From assembly GCF_017875765.1 (NCBI RefSeq), contig NZ_JAGGNA010000001.1, positions 2,631,001 through 2,695,000 on the forward strand: a stretch of DNA of 64,000 nucleotides, in the 5' to 3' direction. Source of the stretch: Flavobacterium sp. CG_23.5. Its GTDB lineage: Bacteria; Bacteroidota; Bacteroidia; Flavobacteriales; Flavobacteriaceae. The notes under the pieces were generated by a model that was not told the origin of the DNA, did not search any database, and saw only the letters and a program-made list of their open reading frames with translations. The position numbers were made by a program, and so were the translations under genes. Shown piece by piece: positions 37,570-46,776 of the stretch. Position 1 is the stretch's first letter; every line of letters begins with the position of its first letter.

Positions 37570-37599
37570 CAAAGGTAATTCTTTTGTTTAAAGTTCCAA
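37570..37599 (-). promoter_or_regulatory. promoter of the TPP riboswitch-receptor transcript
   Basis: On the minus strand TTG (37599-37597), a 19-bp spacer and TACCTTTG (37577-37570) give a consensus Bacteroidota promoter. Transcription would start near 37564, immediately before the riboswitch aptamer. Confidence 0.85.
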
Positions 37600-37627
37600 A
37601 TATAACTTTTGAACTTTTTTTCTAATT

Positions 37628-38029
37628 TCAAAAATCGGGTTTTCTGCGGTTTTTCTTCACTTCAGAAATGCTTTTTTTATCCTTTATTCGTTTGCGAATT
37701 ACAGATTTGGGGATTTTGGTTGCTTTTCTTTCTTTAGCAATAATCAAGGCTTTTTTGATAATTATTAAAAACCGTTTGGTTACAATTTCTTTATTTCGAA
37801 ACTGACTTCGATCTTCGTCACAATTTAAGATTAAAACCAAATCGGTAGTTAATCTGGGAGCTAATTTTATTTTCAGCAACTCTTTTTCGTTTTCAGATAA
37901 GGCTTGCGAGTTTTGTAAGTCAAAAGACAAAACCACTTTGGAAGAAACTTTGTTTACATTCTGACCTCCAGCGCCACTGCTTCGTACCGCTTTATATTGT
38001 AATTCTGTTATGATTTTTTCTGTTTCCAT
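37628..38029 (-). CDS. arfB: alternative ribosome-rescue peptidyl-tRNA hydrolase
   Basis: A 133-residue ArfB/YaeJ-type release factor homologue. The catalytic GGQ is at about residues 21-23 (SGAGGQNVNKVSSKV), and the C terminus is strongly basic (RKRIKDKKSISEVKKNRRKPDF region), the tail that enters the mRNA channel of stalled ribosomes. It frees peptides from non-stop ribosomes without tmRNA. It is 38 bp downstream of the P-loop/DUF4301 fusion on the same strand. Confidence 0.94.
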   Translation of the reverse strand: METEKIITELQYKAVRSSGAGGQNVNKVSSKVVLSFDLQNSQALSENEKELLKIKLAPRLTTDLVLILNCDEDRSQFRNKEIVTKRFLIIIKKALIIAKERKATKIPKSVIRKRIKDKKSISEVKKNRRKPDF

Positions 38030-38067
38030 TTATGCTGTTCCGAAACTTCGGGAATGTTTCACTAAAA

Positions 38068-40182
38068 CTATTGATGTTGATGTGCTGGTTTTAATAAATC
38101 ATTTACTGTTTTTACCGGATTAAAGGTAATTAAAGGTACTTGTACAAATACGGTGAGCCAATGTGCCATTGCTCCGTTCCACAAACCGGGTAATTCATAT
38201 GCTTTGATTTGTTTTCCATTGGTGTTTTTTTCTACAATGAAACCGCTGTTGTGATCAACAAACTGGTTTAAATCAAATTTTTTATTTTTATAATTTTTAA
38301 TTCCGCAAACTAAATCAACGGGATTGAAATGAGTGGCATTAGCCAAAATGCTTACTTCACTTTCATTATTCAAATCCACTTGAGAGGATTCCACAATTTG
38401 CAAGGAAACCGCACCGTTTTCACTCTTTACCCAAAAAGGGCCTCCGCCAGGTTCTCCTTCATTTTTTACCATTCCGCATACACGAATTGGTCTGTTTAGG
38501 GAGTCCTTAATTATGCTGATTTTGTTTTCTAAAGTAAAAGTGTCGAATTCATCTGCGATTCCCACATTTAATTTTTCTTTCAGGAAAGGAATGATTTCTT
38601 CAATATGTTTTTCTTCAACTCTATTAAGTTCGATAAGATTCAAATAACTGAAAATTTGTTGTTGCAATTCAAGCAATGTGCCTGCTAAAGCTTTCTTATA
38701 CAAAGCGATTTTTTCGTTGTTATTTTGAATTACATTATCAATATTTTTTATAAAAATAATATCTGCATTCAAATCATTCAGATTTTCAATTAGGGCACCA
38801 TGTCCTCCGGGTCTGAATAACAATTCTCCCATTTCATTTCGGAAAGGATTATTTGAAAGGTCAACAGCAAGGGTATCGGTGCTTTTATTCTGATACGAAT
38901 AACTCACTTCTATTGTAGTTCCCGATTCTTTTTCGACTTTGTTTTTTGTCAAATTGATAATGCTTTGAAATTGATCTTGATGATTTTCAGATACAGTGAA
39001 ATGCAACAGAGAATTCCCGTTGGAACTGCTGTAATATCCACATTCATACAAGTGTTCCTCAATAGGCGTTGCAATAGTAGTAATATATTTATGAAAGGGT
39101 AAAATTCCTTTTGGCTTATTGGCAAAATCAAAATAATCAGAAGCCATGAGCAATTTTATAAAATAGTAGTTTTTATAATCTCGTTCAAGAGAATCAAACT
39201 CAATGAATTCTTCTTTTAATTTTTTATGTACCGCTTTAAAAAAAGGAAACTTTTTCATGCCTATTATAAAAATAGATAGTTCTGTGTCTTTTTTTCTATT
39301 AATGTAGGCGTTTATACTTTCATTTTCAAAATCAAACTCATTCAAAAAAGTATTTAAAAATTTAAACATCCTACTGGCAGCACCAGAAGATGGAACAAAT
39401 TTCAGTAATTTTAAATTAGATTTTTGAGCATCAAAAAAGGCTGCTTTTTGCTTAAATTCTGTTTCTGATAATTTTAAAATCCCGTTATATAATGTTGCAG
39501 GAGCGACTAGATTAATTTTAGAGATTCCGTTTTGAAGAAATTTCAATTGTTTTTGAACAGTTGAAATGGAAATTCCAAGTGTATAAATTTGGACAAAATC
39601 AACAGAAGAAAGCCCCATTGTTTTAGCAATCGTCAAATCATCAATAATTACAATGGCTTTTTTTAATCGTGAATTTTTGTCTCCAGAAAGCGTGATAAAT
39701 GGTTTTTTATTATCGATTAATGACTGTTTAAAAACGGCAAAAACGGATTCTCTACCTTCTGCTTTGTCTCTCAAATCATCTTTTTCCCAAGGGACATCTA
39801 TATCGGTAAGAAAGAACAAATCGTATTCATGTTCTCGAGCGGCTTGGTCTAACAAAGGATCACAATAGTTGTAATAGACTTCCGAAAAAACTTTGGTAAC
39901 CATCAAATTTGTGTCGCAAAACAGATATTTATTGGCAATCGAAACCGCTTCATTTTCTAATTTGGTTTGACCGTATGCAATAGGCAGCATATCATTGCTT
40001 TCACAAATTTTTTGTTCTTTGTCCCATTTTTCCTGAAGATATTCACGAGCATACTCTGCTACCCAAACCGTATTATAGTGTTCGGCAAGTTGTTTTGCTA
40101 GTGTCGTTTTTCCAGTGCTTTCTGGTCCGAATAGCGCAATTTTTACGATGGCAGCTTTTTGCTGTTTAAGATTTTTCTCCAT
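38068..40182 (-). CDS. fusion of NadR-like P-loop kinase and DUF4301 domain
   Basis: A 704-residue two-part protein from ATG 40182. The N-terminal part (about 12-185) has a P-loop GPESTGKTT at 19-27 and VAEYAREYL, typical of the NadR ribosylnicotinamide-kinase (AAA_28) domain. From about residue 189 (MGLSSVDFVQIYTLGIS) it becomes DUF4301, with FVPSSGAASRMF, LFRPGGHGALIENLN and RVCGMVKNEGEPGGGPFWV. Function of DUF4301 is unknown, though PGGHGALI and GGGPFWV look nucleotidyltransferase-like. It overlaps the PnuC gene end by 40 bp. An upstream in-frame start (40332) would add 50 residues read through PnuC and is not credible. Confidence 0.85.
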   Translation of the reverse strand: MEKNLKQQKAAIVKIALFGPESTGKTTLAKQLAEHYNTVWVAEYAREYLQEKWDKEQKICESNDMLPIAYGQTKLENEAVSIANKYLFCDTNLMVTKVFSEVYYNYCDPLLDQAAREHEYDLFFLTDIDVPWEKDDLRDKAEGRESVFAVFKQSLIDNKKPFITLSGDKNSRLKKAIVIIDDLTIAKTMGLSSVDFVQIYTLGISISTVQKQLKFLQNGISKINLVAPATLYNGILKLSETEFKQKAAFFDAQKSNLKLLKFVPSSGAASRMFKFLNTFLNEFDFENESINAYINRKKDTELSIFIIGMKKFPFFKAVHKKLKEEFIEFDSLERDYKNYYFIKLLMASDYFDFANKPKGILPFHKYITTIATPIEEHLYECGYYSSSNGNSLLHFTVSENHQDQFQSIINLTKNKVEKESGTTIEVSYSYQNKSTDTLAVDLSNNPFRNEMGELLFRPGGHGALIENLNDLNADIIFIKNIDNVIQNNNEKIALYKKALAGTLLELQQQIFSYLNLIELNRVEEKHIEEIIPFLKEKLNVGIADEFDTFTLENKISIIKDSLNRPIRVCGMVKNEGEPGGGPFWVKSENGAVSLQIVESSQVDLNNESEVSILANATHFNPVDLVCGIKNYKNKKFDLNQFVDHNSGFIVEKNTNGKQIKAYELPGLWNGAMAHWLTVFVQVPLITFNPVKTVNDLLKPAHQHQ

Positions 40183-40766
40183 TCTAAATAAGCTAAAATA
40201 GCTAAAATTGTAAATATTAAATATTGCAATGCCAAAATTCCAAGTCCACGATAGGCGTATAAAGGTGTAACAATTAGATCGCCAATAATCCAAAGAGTCC
40301 AATTCTCGATTTTTTTGTTGGCCATATACCACATTCCTGTGAAAAATATTCCCGAGGCTATAATATCAATATAATTGTCGTTATTAATGGTGTAATTAAA
40401 TAATTTATATACCCCGAAAACTACAAAAATTGTCACAAAGAACAATACGACGCCTATTATTTTTTCATTGTTATTCGTTCTTGTGATAGGCAAGTTATCA
40501 TTTCCTTTAACTTTCCTGGTCCATTTATACCATCCATAAATACTCATAATAGTAAAATATCCATTAATCATCATATCGCCAATGTAACCCGCAAGAAAGA
40601 GCAGGTAGACTGTAATGATTGTTGCTATTAACCCTGTTGGGTAGACCAAAATATCTTCTTTTCGGGCATACCATACGCTCAAAATTCCAAATATAAAAGC
40701 AATGAACTCTAATACAATTTGTGTTGTTGAAGCATTTTTATAAGCATTTAGAAAAAATTCTATCAT
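40143..40766 (-). CDS. PnuC-type vitamin/nucleoside transporter
   Basis: A 207-residue membrane protein with about seven helices, TIYGWYKWTRK-like (SIYGWYKWTRK, about residue 77) and ENWTLWIIGDLIVTPLYAYRG near 150, the PnuC family signatures with the WxxW substrate motif. PnuC carries nicotinamide riboside; the related PnuT carries thiamine. The neighbouring kinase-like protein fits NR trapping, while the TPP riboswitch-controlled receptor two genes away fits thiamine. I leave the substrate open. Translation is coupled to the fusion gene by a 40-bp overlap. Confidence 0.88.
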   Translation of the reverse strand: MIEFFLNAYKNASTTQIVLEFIAFIFGILSVWYARKEDILVYPTGLIATIITVYLLFLAGYIGDMMINGYFTIMSIYGWYKWTRKVKGNDNLPITRTNNNEKIIGVVLFFVTIFVVFGVYKLFNYTINNDNYIDIIASGIFFTGMWYMANKKIENWTLWIIGDLIVTPLYAYRGLGILALQYLIFTILAILAYLEWRKILNSKKLPS

Positions 40767-40807
40767 CTTTGAATTTTAAAAAATTAGTCGTTCGAATAAG
40801 GTAATGG

Positions 40808-41530
40808 TTACAAAGGAAGATTGAAAAAATTCAAATCTTTTTCAAATGCGGTTCCTATCACTACTACATCAGCTCCTGAATCGTAGGCATTTTGAATTCC
40901 CTGCAAATCTATAATTCCGCCTCCAACTATAACAGGAATTTTGATATTTTTTGAAATTAATTGAATCATATTCAGAGGAACAGATTGTTTTGCGCCGCTT
41001 CCTGCTTCGAGATAAAGGAGTTTATTTCCTAACATTTCACCTGCTTGTGCGGTTGCCAAAACTAATTCCAGATTATTTCTGTCCAAAGGTTTGGTTTTGC
41101 TGATTCTTTCTACCGCGGTTTCGCTCCCGCTTTCTATAAGCATATAGCCGGTTGAAATAATTTCGAGATTGGTTTGTGTCAAAAGTGGTGCTGCTTTTAC
41201 CTGATGCTCTATCAAATAATCGGGATTTCTTCCTGATATTAAAGACAGAAACAAAATGGCATCGGCTTTATCAGAAATTTGTGAAGGATTTCCCGGGAAA
41301 AGTGCGATTGGTAAATGGCAGTTTTGTTTTATTTTTAAAATTAATGCGTCTAGAATATTGTTTTCGACATGGCTTCCGCCAATGAAAATATGGGTGGCCG
41401 GCGATTGATTGATTTTTGAAACTAAATGATCAACATTTTCTAAAATGATTTTATCAGGATCAAGAAGAATAGCCAATAATTTTTGGTTTTCTAGTTTGGC
41501 TTGTATTATTTGGCTGTACAGGTTCTTCAT
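40808..41530 (-). CDS. geranylgeranylglyceryl phosphate synthase family (PcrB-like)
   Basis: A 240-residue TIM-barrel prenyltransferase that joins a polyprenyl diphosphate to glycerol-1-phosphate. Motifs: LLDPDK near residue 22, FIGGSHVENN near 50, YLEAGSGAKQSVP near 170 and VGGGI near 205. Bacteroidota enzymes of this family form a group close to the archaeal geranylgeranyl enzymes; the product lipid is not established for most. It is 37 bp after the phosphopantetheinyl transferase and 41 bp before PnuC, all on the minus strand. Confidence 0.92.
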   Translation of the reverse strand: MKNLYSQIIQAKLENQKLLAILLDPDKIILENVDHLVSKINQSPATHIFIGGSHVENNILDALILKIKQNCHLPIALFPGNPSQISDKADAILFLSLISGRNPDYLIEHQVKAAPLLTQTNLEIISTGYMLIESGSETAVERISKTKPLDRNNLELVLATAQAGEMLGNKLLYLEAGSGAKQSVPLNMIQLISKNIKIPVIVGGGIIDLQGIQNAYDSGADVVVIGTAFEKDLNFFNLPL

Positions 41531-41567
41531 AAGTTTTACCGCTAATTCGCAAATTTGCGGTTTGTTT

Positions 41568-42236
41568 TTAATTTTCCAAAGCGTAAACTAAAGTAAAATT
41601 TTCGATTTCTTCAAAGTGAATATTGAAATCTTTAATCAGGCTGTCAAAATGGAGTTCGGTGTTGACTTTTTTATTTTCTAAATCGAAAGATTGCACTTTG
41701 ATATGGTCTTTAAAACTGATTCCTTTTTCGTTTCGGATTTTGAAGATGGCTTCTTTGGCGCCCCAAATCACGGTTAGCTTACGAATGTATTCTTGCTGAT
41801 TTTCAGTCCCGAATCCCGAAGTCTCGGGATGGGATAAAAATTGAAATTCAGAATCGCAGAATTTATCTGCAATCCGGATGATTTTTTCGCGTTGCAATTC
41901 AATGTCGATTCCTACGGTTTCATCGCTAATGATAATAGCTGAAAAATCATGAGAATGGGTGATTGAAATGTGTTTGCCGTCATGTAAATGCGGTTTTCCA
42001 AATTCATCATAAAACAAATCAAAATCAGTGTAGTTCGCCTCCTGAAATAATTTGCGAACGCTCAAGAATGCGCGTTGGTGCAACTCTGATTTCATTCCGC
42101 TAAGGCGAAGCGCATTTTTCTCGGTTAATTGGACTTCGTTGTTTAATTGTTCGAAGGATTCGGTGATTTTCCAAACCAGGATTTGGGTTGTGGTCTCGGC
42201 GCTTCGGGAGAAGTTTATGGTTTTGAATAATGGCAT
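41568..42236 (-). CDS. 4'-phosphopantetheinyl transferase superfamily protein
   Basis: A 222-residue Sfp-type transferase that loads the phosphopantetheine arm onto carrier proteins. The Mg-binding residues D111 and E113 (VGIDIE) and the W158-G-A-K161-E162-A motif are present, along with ITHSHDFSA. Sfp-type length rather than AcpS. The gene is the first of a minus-strand run; an interspersed repeat lies just upstream. Confidence 0.93.
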   Translation of the reverse strand: MPLFKTINFSRSAETTTQILVWKITESFEQLNNEVQLTEKNALRLSGMKSELHQRAFLSVRKLFQEANYTDFDLFYDEFGKPHLHDGKHISITHSHDFSAIIISDETVGIDIELQREKIIRIADKFCDSEFQFLSHPETSGFGTENQQEYIRKLTVIWGAKEAIFKIRNEKGISFKDHIKVQSFDLENKKVNTELHFDSLIKDFNIHFEEIENFTLVYALEN

Positions 42237-42253
42237 GGTAGTATCCTGATTTT

Positions 42254-42340
42254 TAGCCCCGATTGCAATGGAAATCCTTTTTTGACTCGCCCTTGCGAGG
42301 AAAAAAAGATTGCAGTGGAAAGCGGGAAAGAGCTCCTAAA
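42254..42340 (+). repeat. interspersed repeat, compact copy
   Basis: The sequence tagccccgattgcaatggaa continues into ATCCTTTTTT, a short GC-rich centre, then AAAAAAAGATTGCAGTGGAA and agagctcct. The T and A tracts pair into a hairpin. The same frame is found at 6668-6806 and, inverted, at 46551-46617. It lies in the 252-bp gap between divergent phosphopantetheinyl transferase and ahcY genes. Confidence 0.75.
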
Positions 42341-42449
42341 ACTGAAATTAATTTGGCTTAAAAAATTTATTTTATTGATTTTTAAAAGATTACACTACTA
42401 AACAACTCATAAATGTGAGTGAATGTTTTTAAAATCATAAGTTATTCCG

Positions 42450-42457
42450 TAAATTTG
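42450..42457 (+). promoter_or_regulatory. putative ahcY -7 element
   Basis: TAAATTTG matches TAnnTTTG, 31 bp upstream of the ahcY ATG. The -33 position lacks a clear TTG. Confidence 0.5.
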
Positions 42458-42488
42458 CAAAAAATTTATAATTACAAATATACTATAA

Positions 42489-43805
42489 ATGAGTACTACA
42501 ACTATGCCTTTTGTGGCTTTCAAAGTAAAAGACATTTCTCTAGCGGCTTGGGGAAGAAAAGAAATTGAATTAGCAGAAGCTGAAATGCCAGGTTTAATGG
42601 CGCTTCGTGCTGAATACAAAAACGAACAACCACTTGCGGGTTCTCGTATTGCAGGATGTTTACACATGACAATCCAGACTGCGGTTTTGATTGAAACGTT
42701 AATTGCTCTTGGTGCTGAGGTGACTTGGTCTTCTTGTAACATTTTCTCTACTCAAGATCAGGCTGCTGCTGCGATTGCTGCTGCAGGAATTCAGGTTTAT
42801 GCTTGGAAAGGTTTGAATGAAGAAGATTTTGACTGGTGTATTGAGCAAACATTATTCTTTGGTGAAGATAGAAAACCATTGAACATGATTCTTGATGATG
42901 GTGGAGATTTGACTAATATGGTTATTGACCGTTTTCCTGAATTAGTTGCTGGTATCAAAGGATTGTCTGAAGAAACTACAACTGGAGTTCACAGATTATA
43001 CGAAAGAGTAAAAGCGGGAACATTACCAATGCCTGCTATTAATGTAAATGACTCGGTTACTAAATCGAAATTTGACAATAAATACGGTTGTAAAGAAAGT
43101 GCTGTTGATGCGGTTCGTCGTGCAACTGATATTATGCTTGCTGCAAAAAGAGTAATCGTTTGTGGTTACGGTGACGTAGGTAAAGGAACTGCAGCTTCTT
43201 TTAGAGGTGCTGGTTCTATTGTTACTGTTACTGAAATTGACCCAATTTGTGCGCTTCAAGCTGCAATGGACGGTTTTGAAGTTAAAAAATTAGATACTGT
43301 TATTGCCACTGCTGATATTATCATTACTACTACTGGAAATAAAGATATCGTTTTGGGTTCTCATTTCGAAAAAATGAAAGACAAAACTATCGTTTGTAAC
43401 ATCGGACATTTTGATAACGAAATTGATATGGCTTGGTTGAACACGAACCACGGTGCATCTAAAGTGGAAATCAAACCACAAGTTGACAAATATACAATCG
43501 CTGGAAAAGATATCCTTATCCTTGCTGAAGGTCGTTTGGTAAACTTAGGTTGTGCTACAGGTCACCCAAGTTTTGTAATGAGTAACTCATTTACAAACCA
43601 AACTCTTGCTCAAATCGAATTGTGGAAAAACAGCGCGGCATACAACAATGAAGTGTATATGTTACCAAAACACTTAGATGAGAAAGTAGCGATGTTACAC
43701 TTGGCTAAATTAGGTGTAGAATTAGAGACTTTACGTGTTGATCAAGCGGATTATATTGGAGTTCCTGTTGATGGTCCATTCAAACCGGAATATTACAGAT
43801 ATTAG
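42489..43805 (+). CDS. ahcY: adenosylhomocysteinase
   Basis: A 438-residue S-adenosylhomocysteine hydrolase, which clears SAH to adenosine and homocysteine in the methylation cycle. NAD-binding motif [15 protein letters not shown] near residue 219 and substrate-domain [15 protein letters not shown] near 78; the C terminus [15 protein letters not shown] holds the conserved Lys/Tyr contacts with NAD of the neighbouring subunit. Length is typical. A decayed copy of its last codons lies at 46385-46456. Confidence 0.97.
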   Translation: MSTTTMPFVAFKVKDISLAAWGRKEIELAEAEMPGLMALRAEYKNEQPLAGSRIAGCLHMTIQTAVLIETLIALGAEVTWSSCNIFSTQDQAAAAIAAAGIQVYAWKGLNEEDFDWCIEQTLFFGEDRKPLNMILDDGGDLTNMVIDRFPELVAGIKGLSEETTTGVHRLYERVKAGTLPMPAINVNDSVTKSKFDNKYGCKESAVDAVRRATDIMLAAKRVIVCGYGDVGKGTAASFRGAGSIVTVTEIDPICALQAAMDGFEVKKLDTVIATADIIITTTGNKDIVLGSHFEKMKDKTIVCNIGHFDNEIDMAWLNTNHGASKVEIKPQVDKYTIAGKDILILAEGRLVNLGCATGHPSFVMSNSFTNQTLAQIELWKNSAAYNNEVYMLPKHLDEKVAMLHLAKLGVELETLRVDQADYIGVPVDGPFKPEYYRY

Positions 43806-43835
43806 TATTAAGATTTAAGTACTAAGTATTAAGAC

Positions 43836-43879
43836 AAAACCCTTGCCATCCCGAAGTTTCGGGAGCGAGGGTTTTTTTG
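43836..43879 (+). terminator. terminator after ahcY
   Basis: AAAACCCTTGC and GCGAGGGTTTTTTT form the outer stem, and CCCGAAG/TTTCGGG an inner one. A copy of the outer stem follows the decayed ahcY end at 46491. Confidence 0.88.
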
Positions 43880-44039
43880 TTTTTAAATCTGAAAGACAAT
43901 GATATATTGATAATTCTAAAGAAATGTGCCTTGATCAAACACATGAACTGTAAAAATATATATTATGTTTGCATATCAATTAACATTTTTGAAGAAGCAA
44001 AATACTGCTCCTGTTTCTAAATATTAAATTCTACTACTT

Positions 44040-46364
44040 TTGGAAAAAATAGCTTATCTATTCGTCTTATTAATTTCACTTTCGATTACTCAAATTGTTT
44101 CCGCCCAGGAAAGAAAACCTAAAGTGGTTTTGGTATTAAGTGGTGGTGGTGCCAAAGGAATAGCACATATCCCACTTTTACAAGCTTTAGACTCCTTGCA
44201 CATTGTTCCTGACCTTATCGTAGGAAACAGTATGGGAAGTGTTATTGGAGGCATGTATGCAATGGGATATTCGGGCGACAGCATTGAAAAAATAGCCAAA
44301 AACATCGATTGGGACAAACTCCTTGGACGAAATATGTCTTTGAAAAGTGTCAGTGTGGAAGAAAAAAGTGAGTTTGAAAGATATTTGGTTGGAATAGGAA
44401 TTAAGGACGGTAAACCAACAAACGTAAGTTCTTTATTAAATGATCAATATTTAAGAGAATTTCTTACAGAGCTGACTTTTCCTGTTTATAATGTAAAAGA
44501 CTTTGATGAGCTAGCGATTCCATTTAGAGCAATGGCTACAGATGTTGTATATGGCAAGGAAGTAATTCTTAGCAAAGGAAATTTAGCTTTTGCTATGCGA
44601 GCAAGTATGTCATTGCCCGCGGTTTTTAAAACCATGCCTTATGAAAAAACGCTGTTGGTTGACGGTGGCGTAATGAATAATTTTCCAACCGATATTGCAA
44701 AAAAGATGGGTGCCGACATCATAATTGGCAGTGACGTGGGTGGGGGAATGGAACCTATAGATAAATTAGATAACTTCGTGTCTGTACTAATGCAAACGAG
44801 TATGTTTCCCAGTAACATTAAAGATCCGGAAAATCGTAAACTATGTGACATTTTAGTAGATCACTTGCCTAACTTGAGATTTTCTACATCTGATTTTACA
44901 AAAAGCAACGAAATTTACAAAGATGGTAAAATTGCAACCAATCTTAATCTAGGCACATTAGTAGCATTAGCAGAAAAATTAAAAGGATTCAAACAACGAA
45001 CCCATGAATTGCCAGCTGTTTCCAGCGAATTTGTCATCGATACCATCGTTTATAAAAATATCAGCAAGGAAAATCTTCCTCTAGTTATTGCTCGAACAAA
45101 TATTAAAACACATACAAAATATACTGCTAAAGATTTAACATTAGGCATTAATGGCGCCATGGGCACAAATCTGTTTAACCAAATTACCTACAGTTATTTC
45201 GTTCACGACGGAAATAAATTAGGATTGCTGATAAACGGTTTAGAATTTTCTAAAAACCAAGTTAATGCATCCGTGCATTACGACACTTATAGGGGAGTTG
45301 GACTAATTCTTAATTATAATGCCAGAAACATTCTGGCCGAATCTTCCCGTCTTATTTTTACTGCGGATATCGCCGAACAACCAAAAATAAGAATTGATTT
45401 TCAGAAAAATTTTGGAAAAAAGAAAGACTGGTGGTGGGGAACGGAGCTCTATGGTGCATTCCTACAACAGGAAATCTTCGTTGATGGAAAAGCGGCAGAT
45501 AATATGCTATACAAAGCTGTCGAATTCAATAATGAAGTAAACCGAAATTTGAATTCACTGAACAGTTATCTTGGATTTGGATTAAACTATAGTTACACTG
45601 TGGTGAAACCTAAAAATGATCCCGATATAAATGATAACGTACTGTCTCTTAAAAACTATAATTTTGGAAATTTAGAAGTAAATGCACATTATTTACGCAA
45701 TGGGATGGATAAAGTTTTTTTTGCAACTAATGGAACAATTTTAAAAGCAAATATAAATCGATCACTGCGCAATGACATTAATATAGCTTTTACAGAAACG
45801 GATTCAACCGATTTTTCGGGGTCAACAAATAGCTTCACTAAAGTAGGATTTGCATTTGAAAAAAGAGTACAATTAAAAAAGAAGATTACTGGCATAATAG
45901 GATTTGATGCTAATTTTATTTTTCAAGACAAGCCAAAAGGTAATGAAGGTTCTTTTTCTAATTATGGCTATGCTGCAAAATATTTCCTTGGAGGCTTTAT
46001 TCCAAGTTCGGGCAGTAATCGTTTTGTATTCCCAGGCCTACATGAGGACGAGCTGAGTGTTACTCAATTTATGGCTATTAAACTAGGCGTACAATTGAAT
46101 CCCTTGGGTAAATTTTACCTGACTCCACATTTCAATGTTGCATCCGTTGGCTTTGGCAACTTTAACGAATACATAGCTGACGTTTCTAATACAAAGGGAA
46201 ATTGGGACGATAATAAAGAAACCAGTTTGTTGATGTCAGGAGGAGCAGCGATTTCCTATCAATCGATTTTAGGACCTATTCATTTTGACACTTCATGGAT
46301 AAACAATATCGACAAAGTGCGATTGTTTTTTAGCGTCGGATTTTCATTCAATCCATCTAATTAG
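44040..46364 (+). CDS. patatin-like phospholipase fused to outer-membrane barrel (PlpD-like)
   Basis: A 774-residue protein: signal peptide (1-22, VSAQ), patatin lipase domain (about 28-220) with LVLSGGGAKG oxyanion motif, catalytic S64 in GNSMGS and D208 in DGG, a POTRA-like linker (about 325-390) and a C-terminal beta barrel ending VRLFFSVGFSF. This is the type Vd autotransporter-like PlpD architecture. The start is TTG at 44040, as no ATG precedes the signal peptide in frame. It is bracketed by ahcY and a decayed copy of the ahcY end. Confidence 0.92.
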   Translation: MEKIAYLFVLLISLSITQIVSAQERKPKVVLVLSGGGAKGIAHIPLLQALDSLHIVPDLIVGNSMGSVIGGMYAMGYSGDSIEKIAKNIDWDKLLGRNMSLKSVSVEEKSEFERYLVGIGIKDGKPTNVSSLLNDQYLREFLTELTFPVYNVKDFDELAIPFRAMATDVVYGKEVILSKGNLAFAMRASMSLPAVFKTMPYEKTLLVDGGVMNNFPTDIAKKMGADIIIGSDVGGGMEPIDKLDNFVSVLMQTSMFPSNIKDPENRKLCDILVDHLPNLRFSTSDFTKSNEIYKDGKIATNLNLGTLVALAEKLKGFKQRTHELPAVSSEFVIDTIVYKNISKENLPLVIARTNIKTHTKYTAKDLTLGINGAMGTNLFNQITYSYFVHDGNKLGLLINGLEFSKNQVNASVHYDTYRGVGLILNYNARNILAESSRLIFTADIAEQPKIRIDFQKNFGKKKDWWWGTELYGAFLQQEIFVDGKAADNMLYKAVEFNNEVNRNLNSLNSYLGFGLNYSYTVVKPKNDPDINDNVLSLKNYNFGNLEVNAHYLRNGMDKVFFATNGTILKANINRSLRNDINIAFTETDSTDFSGSTNSFTKVGFAFEKRVQLKKKITGIIGFDANFIFQDKPKGNEGSFSNYGYAAKYFLGGFIPSSGSNRFVFPGLHEDELSVTQFMAIKLGVQLNPLGKFYLTPHFNVASVGFGNFNEYIADVSNTKGNWDDNKETSLLMSGGAAISYQSILGPIHFDTSWINNIDKVRLFFSVGFSFNPSN

Positions 46365-46384
46365 AGCAAGTAAGTTATTAGCCG

Positions 46385-46456
46385 AATTTTATCAAGTTTG
46401 ATTATAGTAGAGTTCCAGTTAAAGGTTCATTCAAACTAGAATGTTACAGATACTAG
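46385..46456 (+). pseudogene. decayed copy of the ahcY 3' end
   Basis: From 46400 the frame reads DYSRVPVKGSFKLECYRY and then a stop, aligning gap-free to the ahcY C terminus [18 protein letters not shown] and stop. Nucleotide similarity extends about 15 bp further upstream (atcaag, with one indel) and downstream through a related terminator (46491-46521). There is no start codon. It lies right behind the patatin gene. Confidence 0.85.
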
Positions 46457-46490
46457 TCCTGCTTTGTCATTCTGACGATAGGAAGAATCC

Positions 46491-46521
46491 AAACCCTTGC
46501 AGCAATGCGAGGGTTTTTTTG
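46491..46521 (+). terminator. terminator behind the ahcY fragment
   Basis: AAACCCTTGC and GCGAGGGTTTTTTT form a stem whose sequence matches the outer stem of the real ahcY terminator, supporting duplication of the gene end with its terminator. Confidence 0.85.
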
Positions 46522-46550
46522 TTTTTGGGCGTGACCCTTCGTAAAAACTT

Positions 46551-46617
46551 TGGGTCGGGCTATTCGTTACAATCTTTCCTTCACTTCGCTCTGGAAAGGA
46601 TTTCCACTGCTATCCCT
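46551..46617 (-). repeat. inverted copy of the interspersed repeat
   Basis: Read on the minus strand: ggatagcagtggaaatcctt, a centre, then ggaaagattgtaacgaatag and cccgac, the same layout as the copies at 6668 and 42254. With the ahcY remnant it fills the 412-bp gap between the patatin and coiled-coil genes; no other gene is seen there. Confidence 0.7.
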
Positions 46618-46776
46618 CACGCGTTAATAATAATAATCAGATGACGAAAACCTATAAAATTAATCAGATTTTTTATACGTTTCTTCAACTATTAGTGTAC
46701 TTTTGAAATCAAGCTATAAGCACAATTTCTTTCAAACTCAAAACATTAAAATTAATTAAAACTTATCAAATAAATT

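Noticed and set aside
37440..37631. Minus-strand 63-codon open frame
   Set aside because: It runs through the TPP riboswitch core and its promoter; the RNA signal explains the sequence.
38068..40332. Longer reading of the P-loop/DUF4301 gene starting at 40332
   Set aside because: The extra 50 residues lie inside the PnuC gene in another frame and resemble no domain; ATG 40182 gives the normal start just before the P-loop.
46441..46644. 67-codon open frame
   Set aside because: It crosses the ahcY remnant, a terminator and an interspersed repeat; not a gene.
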